A stretch of DNA of 64,000 nt. Origin: Ahniella affigens (lineage in GTDB: Bacteria; Pseudomonadota; Gammaproteobacteria; Xanthomonadales; Ahniellaceae). Location: NCBI RefSeq assembly GCF_003015185.1, contig NZ_CP027860.1:5115001-5179000 (forward strand), given 5' to 3'. The notes under the pieces are model-generated. The model was not told the origin of the DNA and did not search any database. It saw nothing but the letters and a program-made list of their open reading frames with translations. The position numbers were made by a program, and so were the translations under genes. This document shows, in pieces, positions 52,552 to 61,475 of this stretch (positions are counted from its first letter, which is position 1; every line of letters begins with the position of its first letter).

Positions 52552-54201
52552 TCACACCCTCTTCGCCACCCACTCCCCCAACTTCACGCGATCAATCTTC
52601 GCGTTATGGCGGATATCCACCGGAAAACCTGGATGTGGGTAGAAGTGGCGGATCGGTGAGGTCACGGCGAATCTCGCACCAATCGCACGCAATTCATCCT
52701 TGATCCGGGCCCATTGTTGTTTGGGCACATGGGGAATCAGTTCGACGCAGATGGCGGGGGTGCGGAAGCCGTTGATTTGGACGCCGACTAGGGCGGTGCG
52801 TTTGACTTTGGGGTGTTGGTTGAACACGCCTTCGACTTGTTCGGGGTAGAACACGCCGTTGCCGGTTTCGATGCGGTGCACGCTTCTACCGACGTACCAG
52901 AGGCGGCCTTGGTTGTCGAAGTAGCCTAGGTCGCCCATGCGGTGCCAGAGCTTGTCGGCTTCGACGATCTTGGCTTTGCGGGTGGCTTCGGGGCGGCGGA
53001 AATAAGACTGGGTGGTGGTCGGGCCCAATACGACGATCTCGCCGATCTGGCCGGGTTGGACTTCGTTTTGGGTGCTGATGGTGGACACGGTCGCATCGCT
53101 CGCGCGGAGGATGCGGACGCGGTTCGCGGCCAGGGGCTTACCGACGCAGATGCCGGCGCCTTCGCGGGTGCGTTCGGCCACATCGAGGATCTCGCGGCCT
53201 TCGATCGCGCACACGGGCAGGCACTCGGTGGCGCCGTATGGGGTGTAAATCTTGGCGTCGTCGGGCAGCATGCGGTACAGGCGGGCGACGACATCGGGTG
53301 ATACGGGCGCGCCGGCCGAAATCACGCGCTTTAGCGTACGGAGCTTGGTGCCGTGTTGTTCGCCATAACGGGCCAGGCGGTCGACCAGGGCGGGCGAGCC
53401 AAACAGGCTCGTGACGCCGAACTGGTTGATCGCCTCGACCAGGCGCTCGGCGTTGACACTGCCGGGCTTGGTCGGGTCCATGTCGGGGATCACGCTGGTC
53501 ATGCCGAGTGCGGGGTCGAACAACGCAAACGGCGGGAACGTGGGCAGGCTGATCTCGCCGGGCGAGATGCCGAACGTTGCGCGGATCATCACGACCTGGG
53601 CCAGGAAATGGCGGTGCAGGTACTCCACGCCCTTCGGGATACCGGTGGCGCCCGACGTGAACAGGATGGCGGCGAGTTCGTTCTGCTCGGTTTCGGCGAT
53701 CGGGAAATCGACTTGATCGAAGCCGAGTTGGCGGACGTGGTCGTACGTCTTGCCACCCCAGAACCAGCGGCGACCGACGGTGATGTGGATGCGGATGGTC
53801 TCTTTGCCCCAGCCGAGCACAATGCGCGCGGCATGGGCCAAGGGGATGCCGATGAAGGCCTCGGGCGCGGCTTCGGCAAGGCAGGCTTTGAGGGCTTTTT
53901 TGTCGATTCCCGGGTCGATCAGCACTGGCACGGCGCCGAGCTTGAACAGGGCGAACATCAGGATGTAGAGCTCGATCGACGGGCGCACCATCAGCGCGGT
54001 GCGCATGCCGCGCTTCAGGCCGGAGGCTTTGAGGCCGGCAGCGATGCGGTTGGTCTCGGCTTCGAGCTCGGCGTACGTGAGGTTTTGGTACTCGATGACG
54101 CCGCGGCCGCCAAAGGCCTTGGGGCAGCGAATGGCAATGCGCTCGGGCGATTCTTTCGCGCGCCGCTTCAGCACTGCCGCAATGTTACAGAGCTCCGTCA
54201 T
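52552..54201 (-). CDS. oleC: OleC-type fatty-acid AMP ligase/beta-lactone synthetase
   Basis: This 549-residue member of the ANL superfamily has the AMP-binding P-loop-like motif ILFTSGATGIPKG (about residues 178-190), the adenylate motif YTPYGATECLP, the hinge region MGDLGYFDNQGRLW and the C-terminal Lys in HNAKIDR. The PDIRHNAKI-like end and LPTFPPFALFDPALGM are typical of OleC, which converts beta-hydroxy acids to beta-lactones in olefin biosynthesis. oleA, oleB and oleD are not in the window. The start is ATG 54201. Two partial 3' copies lie 0.7 and 4.4 kb away. Confidence 0.88.
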   Translation of the reverse strand: MTELCNIAAVLKRRAKESPERIAIRCPKAFGGRGVIEYQNLTYAELEAETNRIAAGLKASGLKRGMRTALMVRPSIELYILMFALFKLGAVPVLIDPGIDKKALKACLAEAAPEAFIGIPLAHAARIVLGWGKETIRIHITVGRRWFWGGKTYDHVRQLGFDQVDFPIAETEQNELAAILFTSGATGIPKGVEYLHRHFLAQVVMIRATFGISPGEISLPTFPPFALFDPALGMTSVIPDMDPTKPGSVNAERLVEAINQFGVTSLFGSPALVDRLARYGEQHGTKLRTLKRVISAGAPVSPDVVARLYRMLPDDAKIYTPYGATECLPVCAIEGREILDVAERTREGAGICVGKPLAANRVRILRASDATVSTISTQNEVQPGQIGEIVVLGPTTTQSYFRRPEATRKAKIVEADKLWHRMGDLGYFDNQGRLWYVGRSVHRIETGNGVFYPEQVEGVFNQHPKVKRTALVGVQINGFRTPAICVELIPHVPKQQWARIKDELRAIGARFAVTSPIRHFYPHPGFPVDIRHNAKIDRVKLGEWVAKRV

Positions 54202-54408
54202 GCCGCCATTGTCTCAGTGTTGACAGGGCCTTGGCGAGCGGGCGTGGCATGCTTGTTTGCCTTGGACCAGGCAAAACGGCAGGAGCGGGCAATGGGCACG
54301 TGAAATGCGGGCATGTCCGGTCTGGTCTCTGAATCCACGCTGCGGGCTAGAATCCGCACCATACGCAATTTGCGTCAACCATTCCAGCCATTGACAAAGG
54401 TGAAACCC

Positions 54409-55020
54409 ATGAGCAGCCGGAAAGCGGGCAAGTCCAAGGCCCCAAAGATCAGTCGCGCCGAGGCCGAAGCGGCCGTGCGCACCCTGCTGGCTTATGCCGG
54501 CGAAGACCCGTCCCGCGAGGGGCTGTTGGAGACGCCACGGCGGGTGGTGGAAGCGTATTCGGACTGGTTTAGCGGGTACAAGGAAGACCCGGAGGTGTAT
54601 TTGGCCCGGACGTTCGAGGAGGTCGAGGGCTACGACGAGATGATCGTGCTGCGCGATATCGAGTTCGAGAGCCATTGCGAGCACCACATGGCGCCGATCA
54701 TTGGCAAGGCCCATATCGGGTATGTGCCGAATGGGAAGGTGGTGGGGATTTCGAAGCTGGCGCGGGTCGTTGAGGCGTATGCGCGACGGTTTCAGGTGCA
54801 GGAGAAGATGACGGCGCAGATTGCGCGCTGCATTCAGGATGTGCTGAAGCCGATTGGTGTGGGTGTGGTGGTTGAGGGTGCCCATGAGTGCATGACGACG
54901 CGCGGGATTCATAAGCGTGGGGTGAGTATGGTGACCTCGAAGATGCTCGGGTCGTTCCACGATGACGCGCGGACGCGAGCGGAGTTCTTGGCGTTTATTG
55001 ATGTGGGGTCTGGGCGGTAG
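54409..55020 (+). CDS. folE: GTP cyclohydrolase I
   Basis: This 203-residue enzyme makes 7,8-dihydroneopterin triphosphate, the first step of folate and tetrahydropterin synthesis. It shows [26 protein letters not shown] (zinc ligands near C90 and H93, catalytic His), [15 protein letters not shown] and CMTTRGI, which holds the third zinc ligand near C161. I chose ATG 54409 (preceded by AAAGGTGAAA) rather than the longer frame from 54313. It is divergent from oleC; promoters of both should lie in 54202-54408. Full length for the family. Confidence 0.95.
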   Translation: MSSRKAGKSKAPKISRAEAEAAVRTLLAYAGEDPSREGLLETPRRVVEAYSDWFSGYKEDPEVYLARTFEEVEGYDEMIVLRDIEFESHCEHHMAPIIGKAHIGYVPNGKVVGISKLARVVEAYARRFQVQEKMTAQIARCIQDVLKPIGVGVVVEGAHECMTTRGIHKRGVSMVTSKMLGSFHDDARTRAEFLAFIDVGSGR

Positions 55021-55098
55021 GGTCTTGCGTTGGTGGTGCGCCGTTTTGGTTAGGTCGGATGGCGGCGCGTCGCAAGATTGCCCTGGGTCCCGACTTTC

Positions 55099-55421
55099 CA
55101 GACTGTGTGAAAACCTTTGGGCAGCACAAAATTTGGCGCTTCAACATAGCCTCGGTGCGGCTGCAAGACCTTCAAACCCACCCCGGATCAAGTCCGGGGT
55201 GACGAGAGGTGGATTGGAACTCCTTGGGGAACCGATCCTTTCTAGCGTCTGAAGCAACGACTTTGCCTCGACGGACACTCTCGAGATTCGTCACCCCGGA
55301 CTTGATCCGGGGTGGGTTTCAGGCTCGCGGCAAACTGACCCATCATTTGCACTCATCATCGCTTCCGAACCCGATCGGCTAGGTTGCTCGAACCAGCCCT
55401 TTGTTGTTTTCACACAGTCTG
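55099..55421. mobile_element. Second element with 16-bp CAGACTG ends in a C-repeat loop
   Basis: The ends CAGACTGTGTGAAAAC and GTTTTCACACAGTCTG are exact inverted repeats, flanked by TTTC on both sides (55095-55098, 55422-55425). Removing the element and one TTTC restores CCCGACTTTCGTCGGG, the other arm of a C repeat. The 323-bp interior differs from that of 14896-15231 and holds two A-repeat cores in inverted orientation. No coding capacity. Confidence 0.85.
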
Positions 55422-55563
55422 TTTCGTCGGGATGACGGGTAGGGGGCTGTGGTGCGGCACGTGTCTTGATGACAACTTTGGGGCCTTGGCAGACGGCCGC
55501 GAGGATTGATCGGCAATCAGTGTAGGATGCGGCGCGATTCGGCTTTCTCTGGCAGGTGGTCCG

Positions 55564-57330
55564 GTGTCTGCTCACCCTCATCCGTTGCAGCGTCTCTTTC
55601 AGTTCGCCAGGCCTTACCGGGCCAAGGCGATTTGGGCGACGGTTTTTTCGGTCCTGAATAAGTTTTTCGACGTGCTCCCTGAGTTGTTGATCGGGGTCGC
55701 GGTTGATGTGGTCGTCAATCAGCAGGATTCGTTTCTGGCCAAGTTCGGGCTCGTCGATCCGTATGAGCAACTCATGTGGTTGACGGTGCTGACGGCCTTC
55801 ATCTGGATCTTCGAGTCGGTTTTTGAGTATCTCTATGCGCTGCGTTGGCGTGGGCTGGCGCAGGACATGCAGCATGAGCTCCGGCAGGCGGCTTACGGGC
55901 ATGTGCAGAAGATGGCGCCGGACTACATCACGAACGCGCGCTCGGGGCGGCTGATGGCGCTCCTCAATGAGGACGTGAATCAGATCGAGCGGTTCCTCAA
56001 TACGGGCGCGAATGATCTGATCCAGGTAGCGTGCTCGTCGATCATGGTCGGTGCGATCTTCTTTGCGCTGACGAAGTCGCTGGCGGTATTGGCGATGTTG
56101 CCGATTCCGTTGATTCTGGTCGGCGCGTTCTGGTTTCAGAAGCGGCTGTATCCGCGCTATGTCGCGGCGCGCGAGGCGGCTGCCACGGTGTCGACTCGGT
56201 TGAACAACAACCTGTACGGCATGGCGACGATTCAGGCTTACACGGCCGAGGCGCACGAGCAGTTGCAGGTCCAGGCCGCATCGGATGATTTTCGTGCGCG
56301 CAATGCCGATGCGATTCGCTTTTCGGCGGCGATCACGCCCGTCATTCGCATGGCCATTCTGTGCGGATTCGTTGCCACCCTGCTCTATGGTGGTTGGTTG
56401 ACGCTGCGCGGCGAGTTGGGTGTCGGCGCGTATTCGGCATTGGTCTATTTGACGCAGCGGCTGTTGTGGCCGATGACGCGTCTGGCCGACATGACCGATT
56501 TGTATCAGCGCAGCATGGCGTCGGTGGCGCGCATTATGGACTTGTTGGAGTCGCCGGTGCCGCCCGATGGTGCGAAGCGCATCGAGCAGGCGCGTGGCGC
56601 GCTTCAGTTTGAAGCGATCCGCTTTGGCTATGAACCGGGTCAACCGATTCTGCATGGCATCGACTTGGCCGTGCCCGCCGGTAAAACCGTGGCATTGGTC
56701 GGTGGTACGGGCAGTGGCAAGAGCACGCTGGTCAAACTTCTGCTCGGGTTTCATGCGCCCGAGCACGGGCGGATTCTGCTCGACGGCGAGTCGATTGCGG
56801 ACTTGAGCAAGCAGAGTCTGCGGCAGCAGCTGGCGTATGTGGCACAGGACCCGTTTCTGACTGACGGGACGGTCGCAGAGAACATCGCGTATGGTGATGC
56901 GCAACCCGATCGGGCGCGCATTCAAGCCTCAGCCGAAGCGGCGGAAGCGCATGAGTTCATCGCAGCACTGCCGAATGGTTACGACACGCCCGTCGGCGAA
57001 CGCGGCAGCAAGTTGTCGGGCGGACAGCGGCAGCGTATTGCGTTGGCACGCGCGTTGTATCGACAGGCGCCGGTGTTGATTCTCGATGAGGCCACGTCGG
57101 CCGTCGATAACGAAACCGAAGCCGCGATTCAGCGGTCGCTCGCGCGCTTGCATGCAGCGCGGACGATGCTCGTCATTGCCCATCGCTTGTCGACGGTGCG
57201 ACAGGCGGATCAGATTCATGTGCTGGATCAAGGTCGGATCATCGAATCCGGCACGCACGATGCGTTGCTCGTCGCGAACGGCGCGTACGCCGCGCTGTGG
57301 CGCTTGCAAACCGGCGAGTCGACTGCATGA
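55564..57330 (+). CDS. ABC exporter, fused permease and ATPase
   Basis: This 588-residue protein starts at GTG 55564. Six transmembrane helices (about residues 20-320) precede an ATPase domain with Walker A GGTGSGKST (~380), signature LSGGQRQR (~484), Walker B LILDEATSA (~506) and the H-loop IAHRLST (~540). This half-transporter layout works as a homodimer and resembles MsbA/lipid or peptide exporters. Its stop overlaps the sensor kinase start by 4 bp. Substrate unknown. Confidence 0.93.
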   Translation: MSAHPHPLQRLFQFARPYRAKAIWATVFSVLNKFFDVLPELLIGVAVDVVVNQQDSFLAKFGLVDPYEQLMWLTVLTAFIWIFESVFEYLYALRWRGLAQDMQHELRQAAYGHVQKMAPDYITNARSGRLMALLNEDVNQIERFLNTGANDLIQVACSSIMVGAIFFALTKSLAVLAMLPIPLILVGAFWFQKRLYPRYVAAREAAATVSTRLNNNLYGMATIQAYTAEAHEQLQVQAASDDFRARNADAIRFSAAITPVIRMAILCGFVATLLYGGWLTLRGELGVGAYSALVYLTQRLLWPMTRLADMTDLYQRSMASVARIMDLLESPVPPDGAKRIEQARGALQFEAIRFGYEPGQPILHGIDLAVPAGKTVALVGGTGSGKSTLVKLLLGFHAPEHGRILLDGESIADLSKQSLRQQLAYVAQDPFLTDGTVAENIAYGDAQPDRARIQASAEAAEAHEFIAALPNGYDTPVGERGSKLSGGQRQRIALARALYRQAPVLILDEATSAVDNETEAAIQRSLARLHAARTMLVIAHRLSTVRQADQIHVLDQGRIIESGTHDALLVANGAYAALWRLQTGESTA

Positions 57331-59249
57331 CCGACCTCGCCCACCACGCGCTGCCCAACCGCACCGCCCCAAACTGGTGGCGGTCGCTGGGAGCAGCGTT
57401 GGTGGTGCAGGCGGCATTCTGGTTGGTGCTGTATCCCATTTTGTACCGGGCAACCGATCGCCCGGAGACCTTGGCGATCGAGGCACCCGAGGTTGCGCGC
57501 CTCTCGTCAGCCAGCCTCCAGGATCTTGCGGCGGCAACCTTCGAGCCCGTCACCCTGCCCCACACCGAATGCTGCGAGCCCGGGTACCGGGCATTTCGCT
57601 TTGCAGTGACTCTGGACGACGTACCCGAACAAGGTCTGGACCTGGTGCCGCTGATCAGCAACGACAATCTGATGACTGTCGTCAACGGCACGGTGCTGCG
57701 GCTCGATGGGCGGATGGACTGGGACCACCTCACGTATCACGGCAACAACCGATCCATCACGCAAGTGCCCGCAGGCATGCTGCGACCGGGCGCGAACACG
57801 TTTGTGCTGGTGGCCGTGCGCAAGTTTGTGCCGTACATCGACATGAATCCGCCGCTGGTAGGCGAGCATGTGCTCCTGCGACCGATCCTGAGTAAGCGCG
57901 CCTACATGCTCGGGCCGTATCAGGATCAGAGCATTGCGGTGGGCGTGGTCTGCGCGGTCTTGGCGTTGTTGTTGCTCTTCCGCACCGATCAGCGACGGTT
58001 CGCGCTGTGGGTGTTTCTGCTCGTGCTCAGTTGGACGCTGCGCAATCTGTACTACCGCTGGGTCGACCCGCCCTATGACGGCACCACGCGCGTGTTTTTG
58101 TACTTTGTGCTGACCAGCTTTCTGCCGGTGGCGTGGCTCAATCTGGCCAACGAGTGGACCCCCAAACCCTGGCCCGGCGTTCACCGTGTCTCCGTGTTGT
58201 TGATGACGCTCGCGACGCTCGCGTTTGCATGGTTGCTCTACGGCATTGGTCCGGCGGGCTACGACCCGAGCGGCGTGATCTCGGACACGCTCGGCCTGAC
58301 GCTCGGTGCGTTGGCCATGCTGCGCCTCGTTGTGCACTTGGCGCGCGAGGCCGACCCACGCTATTGGGAAGCGGCGTTGTTTGGTCTGATTCTCGTGTTG
58401 ATGGCCATTGAGTTCTATCAGCAGTGGCGCTTCGATCGCAGCACCGGGCACTTGCAGATGTCGTTGCCGTTCCTGCTCGTGGCGTTTGTGGCGGCGTTTA
58501 TCGGCCGCAATATTCGGCTGTTTCGGTCCATGAACGAGATCAACCAGTTGCTGCGCGAGCAACTGACCGCACGTGAGAACGAGCTGGCCGCGCAATATGC
58601 GCGTCAAGGCGAATTGCTCAGGCGGGAGACCCTGCTCGACGAACGCCGTCGGGTGATGGGTGAGATGCACGATGGCATTGGCGGGCAGCTACTGAGCTTG
58701 CTGCATGCGAGTCGCCATCAGGCGCTGGCGCCTGAGGCGCTGCACGACGGCTTGAGTGAAGTGGTCGATGAGCTGCGCCTGGTGATCGACTCATTGGACG
58801 CGGTGGGTAGTTCAATTAACGTCGCAATCGGCAATTTTCGCCAGCGCATGACGCCGCGGCTAAAGGCTGCGGGCATCACGCTGCGCTATCGGAATGATCT
58901 GATCAACGAACCGACGCATTTGGGGCCGCGGGAAGTGTTGCACGTGTGCCGCATTGTCCAGGAAGCAGTCACCAATGCCCTGAAGCATGCGCACTGCGAC
59001 GAGATTGAATTGACAGTCGCCCCTAGCGACGATGGTTCGCAGTTGGAGATTGTGGTGCGCGACAACGGTCGCGGGCTCGATCACACCGCGGGTCTGGGTC
59101 ACGGGCAAGACAACATGCGCCGTCGGGCCGCCGCGGTGGGCGCCGTGTTGACGGTGGATGCGGCGTATCCAGACCGCGCGGCGCCCGGCACGGCCGTGCG
59201 GCTGTGTCTGCCCATGCAGGCCGATCCGGCCGCACCGGTATCAGGTTGA
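57327..59249 (+). CDS. Membrane sensor histidine kinase, NarX/DesK type
   Basis: This 640-residue protein starts at ATG 57327, overlapping the transporter stop. One transmembrane helix near residue 25 is followed by a ~170-residue periplasmic beta domain (TLPHTECCEPGYRAF, LISNDNLMTVVNG), then seven or so membrane helices as in 7TMR-DISM sensors. A coiled coil and a HisKA_3 motif follow (MGEMHDGIGGQLL, phosphoacceptor near H448). The HATPase shows VQEAVTNALKHA and VVRDNGRGLD. No response regulator is adjacent. Being coupled to an ABC exporter suggests sensing of its substrate or of envelope stress. Confidence 0.9.
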   Translation: MTDLAHHALPNRTAPNWWRSLGAALVVQAAFWLVLYPILYRATDRPETLAIEAPEVARLSSASLQDLAAATFEPVTLPHTECCEPGYRAFRFAVTLDDVPEQGLDLVPLISNDNLMTVVNGTVLRLDGRMDWDHLTYHGNNRSITQVPAGMLRPGANTFVLVAVRKFVPYIDMNPPLVGEHVLLRPILSKRAYMLGPYQDQSIAVGVVCAVLALLLLFRTDQRRFALWVFLLVLSWTLRNLYYRWVDPPYDGTTRVFLYFVLTSFLPVAWLNLANEWTPKPWPGVHRVSVLLMTLATLAFAWLLYGIGPAGYDPSGVISDTLGLTLGALAMLRLVVHLAREADPRYWEAALFGLILVLMAIEFYQQWRFDRSTGHLQMSLPFLLVAFVAAFIGRNIRLFRSMNEINQLLREQLTARENELAAQYARQGELLRRETLLDERRRVMGEMHDGIGGQLLSLLHASRHQALAPEALHDGLSEVVDELRLVIDSLDAVGSSINVAIGNFRQRMTPRLKAAGITLRYRNDLINEPTHLGPREVLHVCRIVQEAVTNALKHAHCDEIELTVAPSDDGSQLEIVVRDNGRGLDHTAGLGHGQDNMRRRAAAVGAVLTVDAAYPDRAAPGTAVRLCLPMQADPAAPVSG

Positions 59250-59254
59250 TTGGG

Positions 59255-60022
59255 TCAGGGCCGCGCGTTCGCCGCGGCCAGCGACTTCGCGTTGAGGAAT
59301 CGCGGCCCTTCGACGTTCGACAGCACGCCCATCTGCAGGCGATCGGCATCGAAGTCGGCCGCCGTGCCGACGTGATAGGCCCATTGCGATGGCGAGACGT
59401 AACTCCGGGGTCGAATGCCAATGGGCACCAGCACGCGACTCGCAATCGCCTGACCATCGCGCTTTTCGGGATCAAACTGCCACGCCTTAACCGCCAGTTC
59501 GGCGGCGGCGGCCATCGCGAGCGCCATGTCGCGATGATCCGGATACGACGATACGGCAATCACGCGTGTGCTGCTGACTCGGCCATCCGCACCCACTTCG
59601 GCTTCGATCAAAGTACGCGTGTTGATCTGCATGCCCAAACTGCTCTTCGGATAGCGCGGTGGTGTGCTTACCAGCGGCCTTGGGCCATGGCGGAAATAAT
59701 TGGGCCAGCCCCCTTGCGGCGGCACGTTGCCAAATAGCGTGGTGGACCAGGAGACGGGTTTGCCCGCTTGCATCGCGGGCTCGAACCGCCATTGCCGGAT
59801 CTGGTCACTAAGCGTGCCTTGCAGCGTCGGGGAGATGGGGCTGCTGATCTGGCTGACTGCTTTGACAGCGCCGGTCTCGTCGATCTGCACACTCGCAGCA
59901 AACGGCGCGGGTTCGATCGCCATGGCCGGTGCGCTCAACGCGGCCAACAGCAATCCGAGCAGCCTCGCGACCATAGGCGACGCAACAGACTGCGATGCAA
60001 AAAAAGAATTGGTCTGCGTCAT
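59255..60022 (-). CDS. Exported protein with TonB-like C-terminal domains
   Basis: ATG 60022 is preferred, as GGGGTGAG lies six nt upstream, giving 255 residues with an N-terminal signal region (LLGLLLAALSAPAMA). It has two TonB CTD-like parts: VQIDETGAVKAVSQI ending in IRQWRFEPAMQAGKPV, then PPRYPKSSLGMQI with VGADGRVSSTRVI and VKAWQFDPEKRDG. It is a paralogue of 26115-26921. It converges on the kinase gene, with only five bases between the stops, so the transcripts probably overlap. Confidence 0.75.
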   Translation of the reverse strand: MTQTNSFFASQSVASPMVARLLGLLLAALSAPAMAIEPAPFAASVQIDETGAVKAVSQISSPISPTLQGTLSDQIRQWRFEPAMQAGKPVSWSTTLFGNVPPQGGWPNYFRHGPRPLVSTPPRYPKSSLGMQINTRTLIEAEVGADGRVSSTRVIAVSSYPDHRDMALAMAAAAELAVKAWQFDPEKRDGQAIASRVLVPIGIRPRSYVSPSQWAYHVGTAADFDADRLQMGVLSNVEGPRFLNAKSLAAANARP

Positions 60023-60299
60023 GCGACTCACCCCAAGCGGTGCAGAAACGTTGTGCATCGTAGCAAATACTTCCGGGCCACGCTATGTGCCGGTTTTCGG
60101 TATTGCCAAATACGCGGTGCGCACGCCTATTGGATGCACTTAAGGCCGCTCAACAGCAGCTCAGGGTTGCTGCCACCCGAGGCGCTTCAGCGCCAAGTGA
60201 GACTGCGCCAGCGCTGGCGTCGGGTCGTGTGCGCTCGCGGTGACGGGTGATACCGAATGCGCGTCTCGTTCAGCAGTGCGTCAACCGCGTTGGCCGAAC

Positions 60300-61475
60300 T
60301 CAATCGCCGCGATGAAACTGGCCAATGCCTTCGATGATGCGCGTCATGGCGAGCCGCTCTTCGGGCCGCAGATCGGGGTGCCACGTGTCCATCAGCAAAA
60401 TGATGCGCGTGTCGGGGCTCTTGTTCCAGGCTTCATGCTCGAACGTGTCGTCGAACACCATTACCTGATCGGGCTCCCACGTATGTCGCTCGCCCGCCAC
60501 GCTCAATGCGCAGTCTTTCGGGATCAGCAGCGGCAAATGCACCACCAGGCGGATGTTGGTGACGCCGGTATGCGGCAGGATGTGCGTGCCGGGAGCAAGA
60601 ATCGAAAAGCACACTTCGGGTGCGTGCCCGCCGATGTGGACCAAGTCGCACGCGGCCAGCGCTGCGCTGGTTTGCGGGCAGGCATCGTGATTGCGATGAA
60701 AGCGCGTACCCCCGCGATAGAAGAACAGCGCGTTCCAGGCGGCACCCGGCGCCTTGCCGAGATAGTTGCCGGCCTCGCTCGGATCATTGAATTCGAGAAA
60801 CGGCTGCAAGTCCTCGCCAGCATGCCATTGAGCCAATGCCTCGGCGCGAATGGCGGGTGCGGCAGCCTCAAGCCCTGACACCCAGGCGAAGTCCTTGGGC
60901 GGGTAATAATGCTGTTCGCGCAGGCCCGGGAAATAGAGGAACCTTGGGCGTTGATTTGCCGAGGCCGGATACGCCGGTTGTTGCCCCAGATAACCGTGAA
61001 GCGCACGCGCCACGCGCGCCATGGCGGATTGACCGTATTGCGCGATTTCGGGCTCCAAAAGCCCCATCAGGATTTCCTGCCGGCCAGGACCCGCCACGGC
61101 CGCAGCATGCTGGACCAGCGGCCATAGCGCCGGGGGGGTGCTGGCCTGATCGAGCCATTGCTCGCGCAATTGCGCCTTGACCAACGCGCGGAAGTAGTGC
61201 CGGACCGCAAGCTGGCGATCGCCACGGGACTCGTAGGCGCGGCCCAATTGCAGCCGGATGGCGGGCACTTCGGGCGACAATTCGGCGGCTAGTTCAAGCT
61301 GGTCGATCGCACTGTCCAGGTCGCCCTGCTTCAGCAGCAGGACGCCGATGTTGCGGCGCAAATTCCCGTCCTCAGGAGCCAGCTCGGCGGCTTCCTGGTA
61401 ATGCTCGATGGCATCGTCGATCTGGCCGCGGCGAGCGGCCTCTCGGGCAGCTTGAATGAGATCAGCCAAGTTCAT
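60300..61475 (-). CDS. TPR-fused aspartyl/asparaginyl beta-hydroxylase family dioxygenase
   Basis: The ATG at 61475 gives 391 residues. The N-terminal ~120 residues are TPRs (IEHYQEAAELAPEDG, AIDQLELAAELSPEVPAI). The C-terminal ~200 form an AspH/LpxO-like 2-oxoglutarate Fe(II) domain. HTGVTNIRLVVHLPLLIPK carries the first iron His and the following basic residue, and FDDTFEHEAWN the second His. The stop is at 60300 and the start overlaps the methyltransferase stop by 4 bp, so the operon reads dioxygenase, methyltransferase, AspH. It would hydroxylate a protein or lipid substrate; the substrate is unknown. Confidence 0.85.
   Translation of the reverse strand: MNLADLIQAAREAARRGQIDDAIEHYQEAAELAPEDGNLRRNIGVLLLKQGDLDSAIDQLELAAELSPEVPAIRLQLGRAYESRGDRQLAVRHYFRALVKAQLREQWLDQASTPPALWPLVQHAAAVAGPGRQEILMGLLEPEIAQYGQSAMARVARALHGYLGQQPAYPASANQRPRFLYFPGLREQHYYPPKDFAWVSGLEAAAPAIRAEALAQWHAGEDLQPFLEFNDPSEAGNYLGKAPGAAWNALFFYRGGTRFHRNHDACPQTSAALAACDLVHIGGHAPEVCFSILAPGTHILPHTGVTNIRLVVHLPLLIPKDCALSVAGERHTWEPDQVMVFDDTFEHEAWNKSPDTRIILLMDTWHPDLRPEERLAMTRIIEGIGQFHRGD

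Noticed and set aside
53353-54303. A 316-codon plus-strand frame
   Set aside because: Antisense to oleC; the same frame is partly repeated opposite the oleC duplicate, as expected of a shadow.
55291-56925. A 544-codon open frame on the minus strand
   Set aside because: It lies opposite the ABC exporter gene, is rich in Arg/His/Gln from antisense reading of GC-rich codons, and has no domain pattern.
57507-58670. A 387-codon minus-strand frame
   Set aside because: Antisense to the sensor kinase and has the same low-complexity His/Gln/Arg composition; not a gene.
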